NCBI GenBank assembly: GCA_029260765.1
Contig: JAJDCP010000108.1
Span: forward strand, 1-64,000
DNA length: 64,000 bases
Reading direction: 5' to 3'
Source of the DNA: Planctomycetota bacterium
GTDB taxonomy: Bacteria; Planctomycetota; J058; JAJDCP01
Below the pieces are notes generated by a model. That model had not been told where the DNA came from. It was given only the letters and a program-made list of their open reading frames with translations, and made no database searches. A program made the position numbers and the translations under genes. Shown piece by piece: positions 38,325 to 46,790 of the stretch. Every line of letters begins with the position of its first letter. Within the stretch, counting starts at the first letter, position 1.

Positions 38325-40157
38325 ATGGGCAAGCGTCACACTCTCGTCCACCAGATTGCCGACTGGGCCAGCCGGCGTCCTGATGTCGGGGCGATTTTTG
38401 GCAAGGGCGCCAACGCCGCATGGCAGCCTTTGACCTGGGCCGAGTACTACCGAAAGGTACGCGCTATCGCCAAGGGGCTCATCAAGCTCGGACACCAATA
38501 CGGCGAATGCGTGGCGATCGTGGGTGACAATCGACCCGAGTGGGTGCTCTGCCAGTTCGGCATCATGGCTGCCGGGGGCGTTCCCGCACCGATCTACGTC
38601 ACCAATACGCCAGCCCAGGTCGGCTACATCATCGACAACAGCAAGTCGAAGATCGCGATCTGCGATGGCAAGGATCAGCTGAACAAGTACCTCGAGTGCA
38701 AGGGCGAGGGTCTGATCGACTGCGTCGAGAAGATCGTCACCATCGATGCGATCGCTGATGGGCATGGCGATTTTGTCGTCAGCCTGCAGGCATTGCAGGA
38801 TCTGGGCCGCGACGTCGATGACAAGGAGCTTGACGCCCGCCTCGACAAGCAGACGGGTAAGGAGACGGCGCTTCTGATCTACACCTCGGGCACCACGGGT
38901 CTGCCGAAGGGGGTGATGCTGACCAACGAAGGCATCATCATGGTCGCTGAGGCGCTGCTGAAACAGTTCCCCGACCTCACCGACACTGCGGACGCCTACC
39001 GCAGCCTGAGCTACCTGCCCCTGTGTCACGTCGCCGAGCAGGTGTTCACCAACTTCTTGCATCTGTCGACGGGCGGGCAGGTGTATTTCTGCCCCGACCT
39101 CAAGAAGATCAAGGACTACCTCGTCGAGGTGAAGCCCACCATCTTCCTCGGCGTGCCGCGGGTGTGGGAGAAGTTCGAGGCCGCGCTGCGAGGCAAGCTC
39201 TCCGAGGCGACGGGCGTCAAAGCCAAATTGGCGGCCTGGGCTATGCGCACCGAGCTCGAATGCTTCAAGAAATCTGTCGAGCAGGGAAGCCCCTACAGCA
39301 GCATGTCACGTTGGCTGGCGAACAAGCTGGTGATCGGCGGCATCAAGCAGAAGTTGGGGCTCGATCAGCTCAAGGTCGCGGCCACGGGGGCAGCGCCGAT
39401 CTCGGTCCGAACGCAGGAGTTCTTCGCCTCCCTGGGCATCTGCGTCTACGAGGGCTACGGCATGAGCGAGACCACCGGGGTCTCGACGGTTTCCGATCGC
39501 TTCCGCCCGGTGTTTGGGGCGGTGGGGCGGCCGATCGATGGCGTCAGCGTCAAGATTGCCGAGGATGGCGAGATCCTGCTGAAGGGCAAGAACATGACCA
39601 GCGGCTATCTGCACATGCCAGAGAAGACCGCAGAGCTGTTGACTGAAGACGGCTGGCTGCACACAGGTGATCTCGGCAGTATCGGCGCCGATGGAAACCT
39701 GCGCATCACCGGTCGCAAGAAAGACCTGTTGATCACGGCCGGTGGCAAGAATGTCGCCCCAGCCGAGCTCGAGGGATACATCAAGACCATCAAGGGCGTC
39801 GGCCAGGCCGTCGTGGTTGGCGATCGCCAGCCTTACCTGTGCGCGTTGCTCTCGCTGGACGGTGAGGGGCTCGAAGACTTCTGCGGAATGGTCGGGGTCC
39901 CACATGCGCCGGTGGCAGAGGTGGCCAAGAACGAGAAGGTGCACGCCTATTTCGAGAAAGAGATCGAGGCGAAGTGCAACCAGAAGGTCGCCCGCTACCA
40001 GACGATCAAGAAGTTCCGCGTTCTGCCCGTCGAGTTTTCGGTCGAGACCGACGAGCTGACCCCGACGATGAAGATCAAGCGGAATGTGATCAACGAGAAG
40101 TTCCAGGCAACCATCGACGAGCTATACAGCGGTGGCAAGGTTGAGGCGAAAGGATGA
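38325..40157 (+). CDS. fadD: Long-chain fatty acid-CoA ligase (AMP-forming)
   Basis: A 610-residue ANL-superfamily enzyme that adenylates a fatty acid and transfers it to CoA. It has the P-loop-like YTSGTTGLPKG, the FAA1-type LPLCHVAEQ and PTIFLGVPRVWEKFEAAL segments, EGYGMSETTG, the GWLHTGDLG motif and the TPTMKIKRN tail carrying the C-terminal catalytic Lys. Chain-length class is inferred from FAA1-like motifs and length. AGGAGGT lies 5 nt before the ATG. The stop overlaps the start of a DUF971 gene (ATGA), so the two are co-translated. Confidence 0.93.
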   Translation: MGKRHTLVHQIADWASRRPDVGAIFGKGANAAWQPLTWAEYYRKVRAIAKGLIKLGHQYGECVAIVGDNRPEWVLCQFGIMAAGGVPAPIYVTNTPAQVGYIIDNSKSKIAICDGKDQLNKYLECKGEGLIDCVEKIVTIDAIADGHGDFVVSLQALQDLGRDVDDKELDARLDKQTGKETALLIYTSGTTGLPKGVMLTNEGIIMVAEALLKQFPDLTDTADAYRSLSYLPLCHVAEQVFTNFLHLSTGGQVYFCPDLKKIKDYLVEVKPTIFLGVPRVWEKFEAALRGKLSEATGVKAKLAAWAMRTELECFKKSVEQGSPYSSMSRWLANKLVIGGIKQKLGLDQLKVAATGAAPISVRTQEFFASLGICVYEGYGMSETTGVSTVSDRFRPVFGAVGRPIDGVSVKIAEDGEILLKGKNMTSGYLHMPEKTAELLTEDGWLHTGDLGSIGADGNLRITGRKKDLLITAGGKNVAPAELEGYIKTIKGVGQAVVVGDRQPYLCALLSLDGEGLEDFCGMVGVPHAPVAEVAKNEKVHAYFEKEIEAKCNQKVARYQTIKKFRVLPVEFSVETDELTPTMKIKRNVINEKFQATIDELYSGGKVEAKG

Positions 40158-40498
40158 CTGCGGCGCACACGGCTCGTGACATCCAGGTGTATCGCGACGA
40201 GTCCCGGGTGGATATCGCCTGGGCCGACGGGCACGCTTCGTCGTATCCGTTCGCAGGCTTGCGGGGCATCTGTCCGTGCGTCGAGTGTCGGGGAGGGCAC
40301 GGAAACATGGGACAGCCCGTGGGTCCCTTCTCGATGGAAGAGTCCCCGGCGGCTGGGGTCGGTTTGAGCGGTGTCGAGATGGCGGGCAGCTACGCACTGA
40401 GGATCCAGTGGTCGGATGGACACAGCACCGGTATCTACACCTGGCCCTTCCTCCGCAGTCTCTGCCCGTGCGAGGCCTGCAAAGCCAAGGCCTCCTGA
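40154..40498 (+). CDS. DUF971 (GBBH-like N-terminal domain) protein
   Basis: A 114-residue protein with the DUF971/GBBH-like beta fold (IQVYRDESRVDIAWADGHAS, then ALRIQWSDGHSTGIYTWPFL). It carries two Cys motifs, CPCVEC and CPCEAC, likely binding one zinc or iron site. This domain occurs alone, in Mrp/HCF101-type Fe-S carriers and in gamma-butyrobetaine hydroxylase. The ATG overlaps the stop of the acyl-CoA ligase, suggesting a functional tie to lipid metabolism, unproven. Confidence 0.85.
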   Translation: MTAAHTARDIQVYRDESRVDIAWADGHASSYPFAGLRGICPCVECRGGHGNMGQPVGPFSMEESPAAGVGLSGVEMAGSYALRIQWSDGHSTGIYTWPFLRSLCPCEACKAKAS

Positions 40499-40579
40499 GC
40501 TTTTTCTGGACACAGGAGATTTTCTCTTGAGCGGCGTTCGCACCTTCGTACAATGGGCCGGTCGGTCGCCAGAAGATCT

Positions 40580-40663
<84 letters not shown>

Positions 40664-40668
40664 TTTGA

Positions 40669-40693
40669 GCCCAAGTGTAGCTTGGGCTTTTTT
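40669..40693 (+). terminator. Rho-independent terminator after tRNA-Leu
   Basis: A 7-bp stem GCCCAAG/CTTGGGC with a 5-nt loop is followed by six T residues, 5 nt after the tRNA 3' end. Confidence 0.85.
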
Positions 40694-40741
40694 CATGCCA
40701 TCCGATAGAGTGGTTCCACCCGCACCTCCACAGGAGTGCAC

Positions 40742-41935
40742 ATGGTCTCGCAGCGAGCCCAGAACCTTGCGCCTTCCGCAACACTGGCGATCACAGCGGC
40801 TGCCGCGCGTCTCCGTCAGGCGGGTCGCTCCATCATCGGTCTCGGCGCGGGGCAGCCCGATTTTGACACGCCCGAAGTCGTCAAACAGGCCGCCATCGCG
40901 GCGCTCAATTCTGGCCAGACCGGTTACGTCGCGAGTCAGGGCCTCGAATCGTTGCGCGACGCAGCGGCGGCATGGGTCAACGGACACCACGGTCTGGGAC
41001 TTGGCCCCCAGAACGTCCTGGTGACCGCGGGTGCGAAGATGGCGATCGCCCTTGCCTGTCAGGCCCTGGTCGACCCCGGCGATGAGGTCATCATCGTCAG
41101 CCCCTACTGGGTCAGCTATCCGGCACTGATCGAATTGGCTGGAGGGGTGGTCCGGGTTGTGCAGGCGCGGGCGGAGGACGGTTTCCAGCTGCCTGTCGAT
41201 GAGATCCTTGCCACGGCTGGCCCCAAGACCCGTGCTCTGATCCTCAACTCTCCGTGCAACCCCACGGGCGCTGTGGCCGATGCAAAAGTCCTGGCACGGC
41301 TCGCGCGCAACTTGACCTCGCGGGGAATCTACCTGATCTCGGACGAAATCTACGGGCATCTCACGTTCGAGGGCTCACTGGGATTCGCGGGGGAGGAGGG
41401 CGTAGACCCTGAGTATGTCGTGGTCATCGACGGCTGCTCAAAGGGGTGGGCGATGACCGGGTGGCGCATCGGCTTTGTCGCTACCAGCTCCTTGCCGCTG
41501 ATTTCTGCGATCAATCGTCTGCAGGGGCAGTCCGTCACCTGCGCGACCAGCTTCGCGCAGCACGGCGCCGTGAAGGCCCTCGAGCTCGGCGACAGTCTGA
41601 TCGCACCGATGCGCGAAGAGTTTCGGGTGCGGCGTGATCTTGTCAGCGAAGCCCTCGCTGCTATGCCTGGGGTGGCCATCGTGCGGCCGGCCGGAGCTTT
41701 CTATGCCTTCCCCAGGGTGGAGGCCTCGTTGACGGGCAGCTTCGAAGGAGAGCCCGTCAACAGCTCGCAGCAATTCTGCCGTCTGCTTCTGGAGCAAAAG
41801 GGGGTCGCGACGGTTCCCGGGTCTGCCTTTGGCTGCGAGGGGCATCTGCGCATCTCATTCGCTGCCTCTCGTGAAGATCTGCGTGAAGGTCTCGCGCGTA
41901 TGTCCGCGCTCATCGGGGAGTTGTCCGATGGCTGA
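40742..41935 (+). CDS. Class I pyridoxal-phosphate aminotransferase (AspC-like, Ib)
   Basis: A 397-residue fold-type I aminotransferase. It has the N-terminal GLGAGQPDFDTP, NSPCNPTG, the SDEIYGHLTFEG segment with the PLP-binding Asp and Tyr, and the Schiff-base Lys234 in IDGCSKGWAMTGWRIGF; the late Arg is in HLRISFA. This is the subgroup Ib aspartate aminotransferase pattern, though broad-specificity or prephenate-type enzymes share it. ATG 40742 has AGGAG 5 nt upstream; an in-frame GTG two codons earlier overlaps that site. The stop overlaps the DUF2752 gene by 8 nt. Confidence 0.93.
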   Translation: MVSQRAQNLAPSATLAITAAAARLRQAGRSIIGLGAGQPDFDTPEVVKQAAIAALNSGQTGYVASQGLESLRDAAAAWVNGHHGLGLGPQNVLVTAGAKMAIALACQALVDPGDEVIIVSPYWVSYPALIELAGGVVRVVQARAEDGFQLPVDEILATAGPKTRALILNSPCNPTGAVADAKVLARLARNLTSRGIYLISDEIYGHLTFEGSLGFAGEEGVDPEYVVVIDGCSKGWAMTGWRIGFVATSSLPLISAINRLQGQSVTCATSFAQHGAVKALELGDSLIAPMREEFRVRRDLVSEALAAMPGVAIVRPAGAFYAFPRVEASLTGSFEGEPVNSSQQFCRLLLEQKGVATVPGSAFGCEGHLRISFAASREDLREGLARMSALIGELSDG

Positions 41936-42413
41936 TCCGCAGCTGCCCGCCGAGCTGCAGACGCTCAGCGCTGAAGAGCTCCGCGAGTGGCGTCTACGGC
42001 CCGATCGGGTCGAACGCATCTTTTTTCTGCTGATGGGGCTGGGAAGCGCTCTCTGTCTCTACCTGGCGCTGTCGATCGAGCCTGATCCACGTGGCTATGG
42101 CACCCATGAGCAGCTCGGCCTGGCCCCGTGCGGGATGCTCGAGACCGTGGGCATTCCCTGCCCGTCGTGTGGAATGACCACATCCTGGTCGCTGGCTGCG
42201 CACGGCAGAGTCTGGGAAGCAGTCCGCAACCAGCCCTGCGGGGCGGTGCTTTTCCTGGCTGCCATTGGCCTGTTGCCGCTTTCCTTGTATGTTCTAAGCG
42301 GGCGCTTTTCGGCTTTCAATTGGCTCTTGGAGCACCGTGCTCTGGCCTGGGCGGTCGGTTTTCTGGCGTTTTTCGTGCTCAGCTGGATCTACAAGATCTG
42401 GATCACGGTCTAG
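41928..42413 (+). CDS. DUF2752 membrane protein
   Basis: A 161-residue protein with three to four TM segments and the DUF2752 signature GIPCPSCGMTTSW near residue 80. TM segments occur at IFFLLMGLGSALCLYLAL, AVLFLAAIGLLPLSLYVL and AWAVGFLAFFVLSWIY. The function of the family is unknown. The start overlaps the aminotransferase gene. The TAG stop lies exactly on the left terminal TA of the MITE-like element, so the original C terminus may have been longer and then replaced on insertion. Confidence 0.83.
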   Translation: MADPQLPAELQTLSAEELREWRLRPDRVERIFFLLMGLGSALCLYLALSIEPDPRGYGTHEQLGLAPCGMLETVGIPCPSCGMTTSWSLAAHGRVWEAVRNQPCGAVLFLAAIGLLPLSLYVLSGRFSAFNWLLEHRALAWAVGFLAFFVLSWIYKIWITV

Positions 42414-42693
42414 TGGTCTGTCAGTATTAAAGTCGCCGGTTGAATCGGAAGATGCGATCATGGGTTCTTGCAGCGAGGCTACGAACGTACCGAAGACCAC
42501 TGAGGTGCCGAAGGCACCTCCCGAAAGCTGCGAGAGAGAGCCGGCGTGGCTGGTCCCAAGGCGAACGAAGCAGCTTTCGTCACCCGCGCGAAGCGCGGAT
42601 CAACAAGAACGTAAGACGTGGCCCGCCATACAAGACGGTTAGCGCTCGTGATCGTTGGAATTGGTCGATCATTTAAGGTCTGACGGGCCACTA
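42411..42693. mobile_element. MITE-like element with 21-bp terminal inverted repeats
   Basis: A 283-bp element. Its ends are TAGTGGTCTGTCAGTATTAA and, inverted, TAGTGGCCCGTCAGACCTTA, imperfect inverted repeats opening in TA at both sides, as expected for IS630/mariner-type TA target duplication. Inside are three strong hairpins: an 8-bp stem (42502-42520), a perfect 10-bp stem CGAAAGCTGC/GCAGCTTTCG closing a 38-nt loop (42522-42579) and a 6-bp stem (42584-42598). No transposase is encoded. It sits between two genes of the same direction and supplies the stop codon of the first. Confidence 0.75.
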
Positions 42694-42702
42694 GGATGTG
42701 TC

Positions 42703-43347
42703 ATGCGTCGAGTCATCTTTGTCACCTTGCTGCTGGTGGGTTTCTGTATTGCCGGCCCCGTCTGCCCGAAATGCGGACATGAAGCTGCTGATGGTTGGAA
42801 GTTCTGTCCGGTCGACGGCACGCAGCTCGAGCACAACTGCCCGAGCTGTGAGCGTGCCGTGCAGCAAGACTGGCTCTTCTGTCCCTATGATGCCAGCCCG
42901 CTGACGGACGTTCAGGTGCCGGTCGTCAGCACTACCCCCCCTGCGGTCCCCGAAGTCGGCGATGAGGGGCCGCCTCCAGGCGTCAACAGCGGGCCTGGAC
43001 CCGAAGATCCAGGCATGATGACGCTTGACAACCGAGCTCCCGACAAGGCTGCTCTGTTGTGGTTCACGTTGGTGCGGCAGGGTGAGCGTGAGCTGCTCGA
43101 GCAGCTGATGCTGCCGCAGTTCTTCGAAGACCTTGATAAGGACCAGTACTTCGAGAATCTGCTGGAGACGAGCAACCGCGTTCTGTTTTCCTCGAGCCAT
43201 ATCGAGATCTCGCGCCTGCGTATCGTCAAGAACAAGGCTGAGCTCGAGCTGCACCTGATTCGGCCCGAACGGCCCGATGAGCCCCTGCGCTACACATTCA
43301 TGCTTGAAGAGCAAGAGGGACGTTGGCACATCGTGGGTATCGCCTGA
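42703..43347 (+). CDS. Exported double zinc-ribbon protein
   Basis: A 214-residue protein with an N-terminal hydrophobic signal or anchor (VIFVTLLLVGFCIAG). Two zinc ribbons follow (CPKCGHEAADGWKFCPVDG and CPSCERAVQQDWLFCPYD), then a Pro/Gly-rich linker. The C-terminal half of about 110 residues is alpha/beta (LLWFTLVRQGERELLEQLML to GRWHIVGIA), resembling NTF2/SnoaL- or DUF4878-like folds. The start has AGGA 7 nt upstream, immediately outside the MITE right end. It leads directly into the Nif3 gene, one nucleotide apart. Confidence 0.75.
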   Translation: MRRVIFVTLLLVGFCIAGPVCPKCGHEAADGWKFCPVDGTQLEHNCPSCERAVQQDWLFCPYDASPLTDVQVPVVSTTPPAVPEVGDEGPPPGVNSGPGPEDPGMMTLDNRAPDKAALLWFTLVRQGERELLEQLMLPQFFEDLDKDQYFENLLETSNRVLFSSSHIEISRLRIVKNKAELELHLIRPERPDEPLRYTFMLEEQEGRWHIVGIA

Positions 43348-43348
43348 G

Positions 43349-44365
43349 ATGCCGGTACCTGTCCAACGCATTGTCGACTGGATTGAGCGGTTCGCCCAGC
43401 CGCAATTCGCGCTGCCGGGCGACAAGGTCGGTCTGCAGATCGGGTCTCCGAGCCAGGGAGTCACCCGCGTGATGACGACGCTCGACCTCACTCCTGAGGT
43501 CGCAGACGAGGCGATCGCGCAGAACTGCCAGATGATCATAGCTCACCATGCGGTGATCTTCCGTCCTCTCGACAAACTGCGGACGGACGAGCCCCGTGGT
43601 GCGCTGCTGCAGAAGCTCCTGGTGCACAATATCGCGGTGTACGTGCCGCACACAGCGATGGACGTCGCGCCTGACGGCATCAATGAGAATCTCGCCTCCC
43701 TGTTGGGTATCGTCGACCCGCGGCCTCTTCGGCAGCTGGGCTCGGAGCAGCGCATCATGCTCGATGTGACTTCTGAGGAACCCTTGCCTCTGCACCACAT
43801 CGGCCATGACCTGGACGAGATCTACGAAGTTCCCTGCAAGTCTCTGCAGCGTTACCACCTGATGACCAGCGAGGGGGCCTCGCGGCATGTCGGGCAGCGC
43901 TTGTGGGATATGGGGGCTCGCTCGGTCGACGAGATCCTGCTGCGGACCGCACACCACAGTTGGGGCATCGGCCGTGTCGGTTGGTTGGTCGAAGAGACGA
44001 CGCTCGGCGAGCTGGCGGAGAAGATCAAGCAGGTTCTGGCAGTCCCCGCGCTGCGCTTCGTCGGTGCGCGCGATTCCAGCGTCTCGGTAGTGGCCGTGCT
44101 GTGTGGGGATGGCAACCGCTTTGTCAGTGATGCTGTCCGGGCTGACGCGGATGTGCTGGTCACCGGAGATGTCTACTACCACACTGCGCTCGAGGCGCAG
44201 CAATGGGGCATCGGCTTGATCGACCCGGGACACCACGCGACGGAGTCGTTGGTCAAGCGCCTGTTGGTCGAACACCTTCGCGAGATTGCTGAAGAAGAGG
44301 GCGTCTCGGAGGTCGAATTCGTCGCCTCTGAGCTCAGCACCGAACCTTTCGAATTCCTGACCTGA
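43349..44365 (+). CDS. Nif3/YbgI-family dinuclear metal protein
   Basis: A 338-residue Nif3-like protein (NGG1p-interacting factor 3, also annotated GTP cyclohydrolase 1 type 2 homologue). It has the metal-ligand stretches MIIAHHAVIFRPL, VPHTAMDVAPDGINENLA and, late, LVTGDVYYHTALEAQQWGIGLIDPGHHATES. An inserted CutA/PII-like domain (about 125-225) is of the YqfO type. The family's biochemical role is not settled. The ATG starts one nucleotide after the stop of the zinc-ribbon gene, so they form an operon. Confidence 0.9.
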   Translation: MPVPVQRIVDWIERFAQPQFALPGDKVGLQIGSPSQGVTRVMTTLDLTPEVADEAIAQNCQMIIAHHAVIFRPLDKLRTDEPRGALLQKLLVHNIAVYVPHTAMDVAPDGINENLASLLGIVDPRPLRQLGSEQRIMLDVTSEEPLPLHHIGHDLDEIYEVPCKSLQRYHLMTSEGASRHVGQRLWDMGARSVDEILLRTAHHSWGIGRVGWLVEETTLGELAEKIKQVLAVPALRFVGARDSSVSVVAVLCGDGNRFVSDAVRADADVLVTGDVYYHTALEAQQWGIGLIDPGHHATESLVKRLLVEHLREIAEEEGVSEVEFVASELSTEPFEFLT

Positions 44366-44384
44366 CAGGGCCTCTCCAGCCCTG
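44366..44384 (+). terminator. Hairpin after the Nif3 gene
   Basis: A CAGGGC/GCCCTG stem with a 7-nt loop begins immediately after the stop. A second perfect 8-bp GAGCCCGG/CCGGGCTC stem lies at 44421-44448. Neither has a T tract. Confidence 0.4.
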
Positions 44385-44488
44385 CCCATTGCCCACAAGT
44401 CTGCCCGGACAGGTTGGCGCGAGCCCGGCGTTTGGCTTGCCCGGGCTCCTGACACACGACGGCGAAACCATCCAGGCTGAGAGTTCTA

Positions 44489-44802
44489 TGCGACACGGCC
44501 TCCTAGGTGTACGGCTGTACGCAGGGGCTCCCCGTCGAGGCGCGGTACGGTCTGCAAAGCCGGATCAAACGGTCGGCGGTATCGGTACCGACCCACATCT
44601 TCGAAGGATGCGCACGCCGGTCGACGAAGGACTACCTCCGCTGCGCCGACAGCGCGCTGGGATCCGCATCGGCTGTACCCTTCTCGGGCTGGCATGCAGG
44701 CTCGGTTCCCTGCCGCTGGCCAACGGTGATCGGCTACAGCCGCCATCTCACGAGCTCGTTCGAGGCCTTCAGAAGCTCATCGGTGCGCTCAAAGAAGCCT
44801 GA
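44489..44802 (+). pseudogene. S23-type four-helix-bundle protein, frameshifted
   Basis: Remnant of a 23S rRNA intervening-sequence (S23) family protein. One frame reads GLPVEARYGLQSRIKRSAV, SVPTHIFEGCARRSTKDYL and SALGSAS, the family core. Near 44680 the match jumps to another frame: LLGLACRLGSLPLANGDRL and SHELVRGLQKLIGALKEA. An in-frame TAG (44504-44506) also cuts the N terminus just before a GTG. Family members are about 120 residues without breaks. Such genes are often scattered as mobile-looking insertions. It lies between convergent units. Confidence 0.75.
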
Positions 44803-44849
44803 AGCCTGAAGCCTGAAGTCTGAAGTCTGAAGCCGGAGGCCCGAAGCCA
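44794..44849. repeat. Heptanucleotide tandem repeat (GAAGCCT-type)
   Basis: Eight tandem 7-mers: GAAGCCT three times, GAAGTCT twice, then GAAGCCG, GAGGCCC and GAAGCCA. It begins inside the final codons of the S23 remnant. Confidence 0.85.
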
Positions 44850-44921
44850 CGGCGGGGGAGCGCCCCTGAAACCACAGAGCCGCCAAGTTTGTCAAAGGCT
44901 ACTTGCGGGCAATGGGCAGCG

Positions 44922-45131
44922 CTACCTGTCTGCGATCTCTTCGAGCCAGGCGAGCTGGATCGACTCGAGCAGCGGTGTGTTCGGCTCGGTGTCTGCAGGA
45001 ATACCATCGAGGTCGCCGACATAACGAGCCAGGTCGGGGAATTGGATGGTGAGCGGATTGAGGTCGGGGTACTTCTCTTTGAGCAGCAGTGCGATTTTTT
45101 CTGCTTCCAAGCCCAGGTCTCCTCTGGTCAT
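44922..45131 (-). CDS. iscX: Fe-S assembly protein IscX
   Basis: A 69-residue protein matching IscX/YfhJ: helical LLLKEKYPDLNPLTIQFPDL, RYVGDLDGI and LLESIQLAWLEEI, the acidic and Asp-Leu positions that contact IscS and iron. E. coli IscX is 66 residues. ATG 45131 lies 29 nt after iscA. It modulates cysteine desulfurase or delivers iron. Confidence 0.9.
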   Translation of the reverse strand: MTRGDLGLEAEKIALLLKEKYPDLNPLTIQFPDLARYVGDLDGIPADTEPNTPLLESIQLAWLEEIADR

Positions 45132-45160
45132 GCCGCGCGAGGGCTGCGCCAACCGGGGCG

Positions 45161-45499
45161 CTAGCCGACGCTGAAGGAAGTGCCGCAGCCGCAAGTTCCC
45201 GATGCGTTGGGGTTCTTGAACTTGAACTGCCCACCAAGCATCGACTGCTCGAAATCGACTTCGGTTCCATTGAGGTAGAAGTAGCTCTTCTTGTCGACCA
45301 GGATCTTCACTCCTTGGCTCTCGCAGACCTTGTCGCTGTCTTTCGGTCCAGCCGTGTCGAGGTCGATGAGGTAGGAGAACCCTGAGCACCCGCCACCTTT
45401 GGCTGCCAGGCGTACGTTGGTGTTCGCTAGTTCGAGTTGCTTGTCTGCCAGAATCCGTTGCACCTGCTGGGCAGCGGACTCGGTAATCGTGATGGCCAT
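45161..45499 (-). CDS. iscA: A-type Fe-S carrier IscA/ErpA
   Basis: A 112-residue HesB/IscA protein with the three conserved Cys: C38 in GGGCSGFSY and C103 and C105 in GTCGCGTSFSVG. It carries or delivers [Fe-S] clusters to client proteins. It lies 100 nt downstream of iscS, where iscU is normally found, and upstream of iscX. An ATG at 45499 is chosen because the domain starts there (AITITESAAQQV). Confidence 0.93.
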   Translation of the reverse strand: MAITITESAAQQVQRILADKQLELANTNVRLAAKGGGCSGFSYLIDLDTAGPKDSDKVCESQGVKILVDKKSYFYLNGTEVDFEQSMLGGQFKFKNPNASGTCGCGTSFSVG

Positions 45500-45599
45500 C
45501 GCGAAATCCTCCGGTTGGCGGGACGGGCGTCCCCACCGCCTTCCAGTGTACACGTTTCCACGGGTTGGTAGAAGGTTTCTGACCCAGCGCAGTCCGATT

Positions 45600-46784
45600 T
45601 CAAGCCTGTCTCGAGGTCCACGCCGGTGAGCGCTCACGGATGCGCTGCACGGCGGCGACCAGCGCGGAGATGCAGCGCTCGATGTCGGATGCACTGGTAA
45701 AGCGCCCCACTCCGAAGCGTACGGCGGTGTGCGCCAGCTCCGGCGCGACTCCGAGTGCTTGGATCACGTACGACGGCTCCAGGCTGCCCGAGGTGCAGGC
45801 AGACCCTGTCGAGAGAGCGATCTCGGGAACCTCCAGCAGCAGCTCCGCACCATCCACGCATGCGAAGCACATGTTGAGATTCCCCGCCAGGCGGGCGTCG
45901 GCTCCGCCATTGACCCGCACGCCCTGGAGTTGAGAGCACAAACCGTCCTGCAAGCGGTCGCGCAGGGCTGTTATGCGGGTGGACTCTTCCGGGTCAGAGT
46001 GGGCGAAGCGCGTCGCTGCGGCCAGCCCCACGATGCCCGGAACGTTCAGGGTCCCTGAGCGCATGCCCCGCTCGTGGCCCCCACCATGGATCTGGCAAGC
46101 AAGCCGGACCCGCGGTGAACGGGGCCGGACATAGAGCGCGCCGACGCCTTTCGGACCATAGAGCTTATGGGCGGAGAGGCTCAACAGGTCGATGGCCATC
46201 GCCCCCACATCGATCGGGAGCTTTCCGAAACTCTGGGCCGCGTCGACGTGAAACAACACGTCCGGCCGCGCCGCCTTGATGGCTCGTCCGATCGCGCCGA
46301 TCGGATGGACGGTTCCGATCTCATTGTTCGCGTGCATGATCGAGACCAGCAGGGTGCGGGGTTCGAGCGCTGCGGCGACGTGGGCCGGCGACACCCGACC
46401 GTCCGTGTCCACGGGCAGGATCGTGTAGCGCAATCCTTTGGTCTCGAGGGCCTTAAGCGTGTCCAGCACGCTCTTGTGCTCCGTCGCGCAGGAGACCACG
46501 TGGTCGCCACTTCTTGCGTACCACGGTGCCTGCACAACCCCTTTGAGCGCCAAGTTGTTCGATTCGGTAGCTCCGCTGGTGAACAGCAACGCGGAGGCCT
46601 GCGCATTGAGCTCGTTTGCGACCACGGCCCGAGCCTCGGCGACGGCCTGCTCCGCTTCGCGGCCCTGCAGATGGCTGCGGCTGGCGGCGTTGCCGAAACG
46701 GCTGCCGAAGTACGGCAGCATGGCGTCCAGGACGCGTGGATCAACCGGTGTCGTGGCGTGGTTGTCGAGGTAGATCGGGTGCAT
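45600..46784 (-). CDS. iscS: Cysteine desulfurase IscS/NifS
   Basis: A 394-residue PLP enzyme that transfers sulfur from cysteine. It has IYLDNHATTPVDPRVLDAM at the start, His103, Asp181 (FHVDAAQS), the Schiff-base Lys207 (SLSAHKLYGPKG) and the catalytic loop Cys330 (STGSACTSGS). The long active-site loop is the IscS/NifS type I form rather than SufS. It starts 6 nt after the iscR stop in the same operon. No iscU follows it. Confidence 0.96.
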   Translation of the reverse strand: MHPIYLDNHATTPVDPRVLDAMLPYFGSRFGNAASRSHLQGREAEQAVAEARAVVANELNAQASALLFTSGATESNNLALKGVVQAPWYARSGDHVVSCATEHKSVLDTLKALETKGLRYTILPVDTDGRVSPAHVAAALEPRTLLVSIMHANNEIGTVHPIGAIGRAIKAARPDVLFHVDAAQSFGKLPIDVGAMAIDLLSLSAHKLYGPKGVGALYVRPRSPRVRLACQIHGGGHERGMRSGTLNVPGIVGLAAATRFAHSDPEESTRITALRDRLQDGLCSQLQGVRVNGGADARLAGNLNMCFACVDGAELLLEVPEIALSTGSACTSGSLEPSYVIQALGVAPELAHTAVRFGVGRFTSASDIERCISALVAAVQRIRERSPAWTSRQA

Positions 46785-46790
46785 CGCCGC

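Noticed and set aside
42440..42676. A 78-codon Arg-rich frame inside the MITE-like element
   Set aside because: It has no recognised motif or ribosome-binding site and overlaps the hairpins that explain the sequence better.
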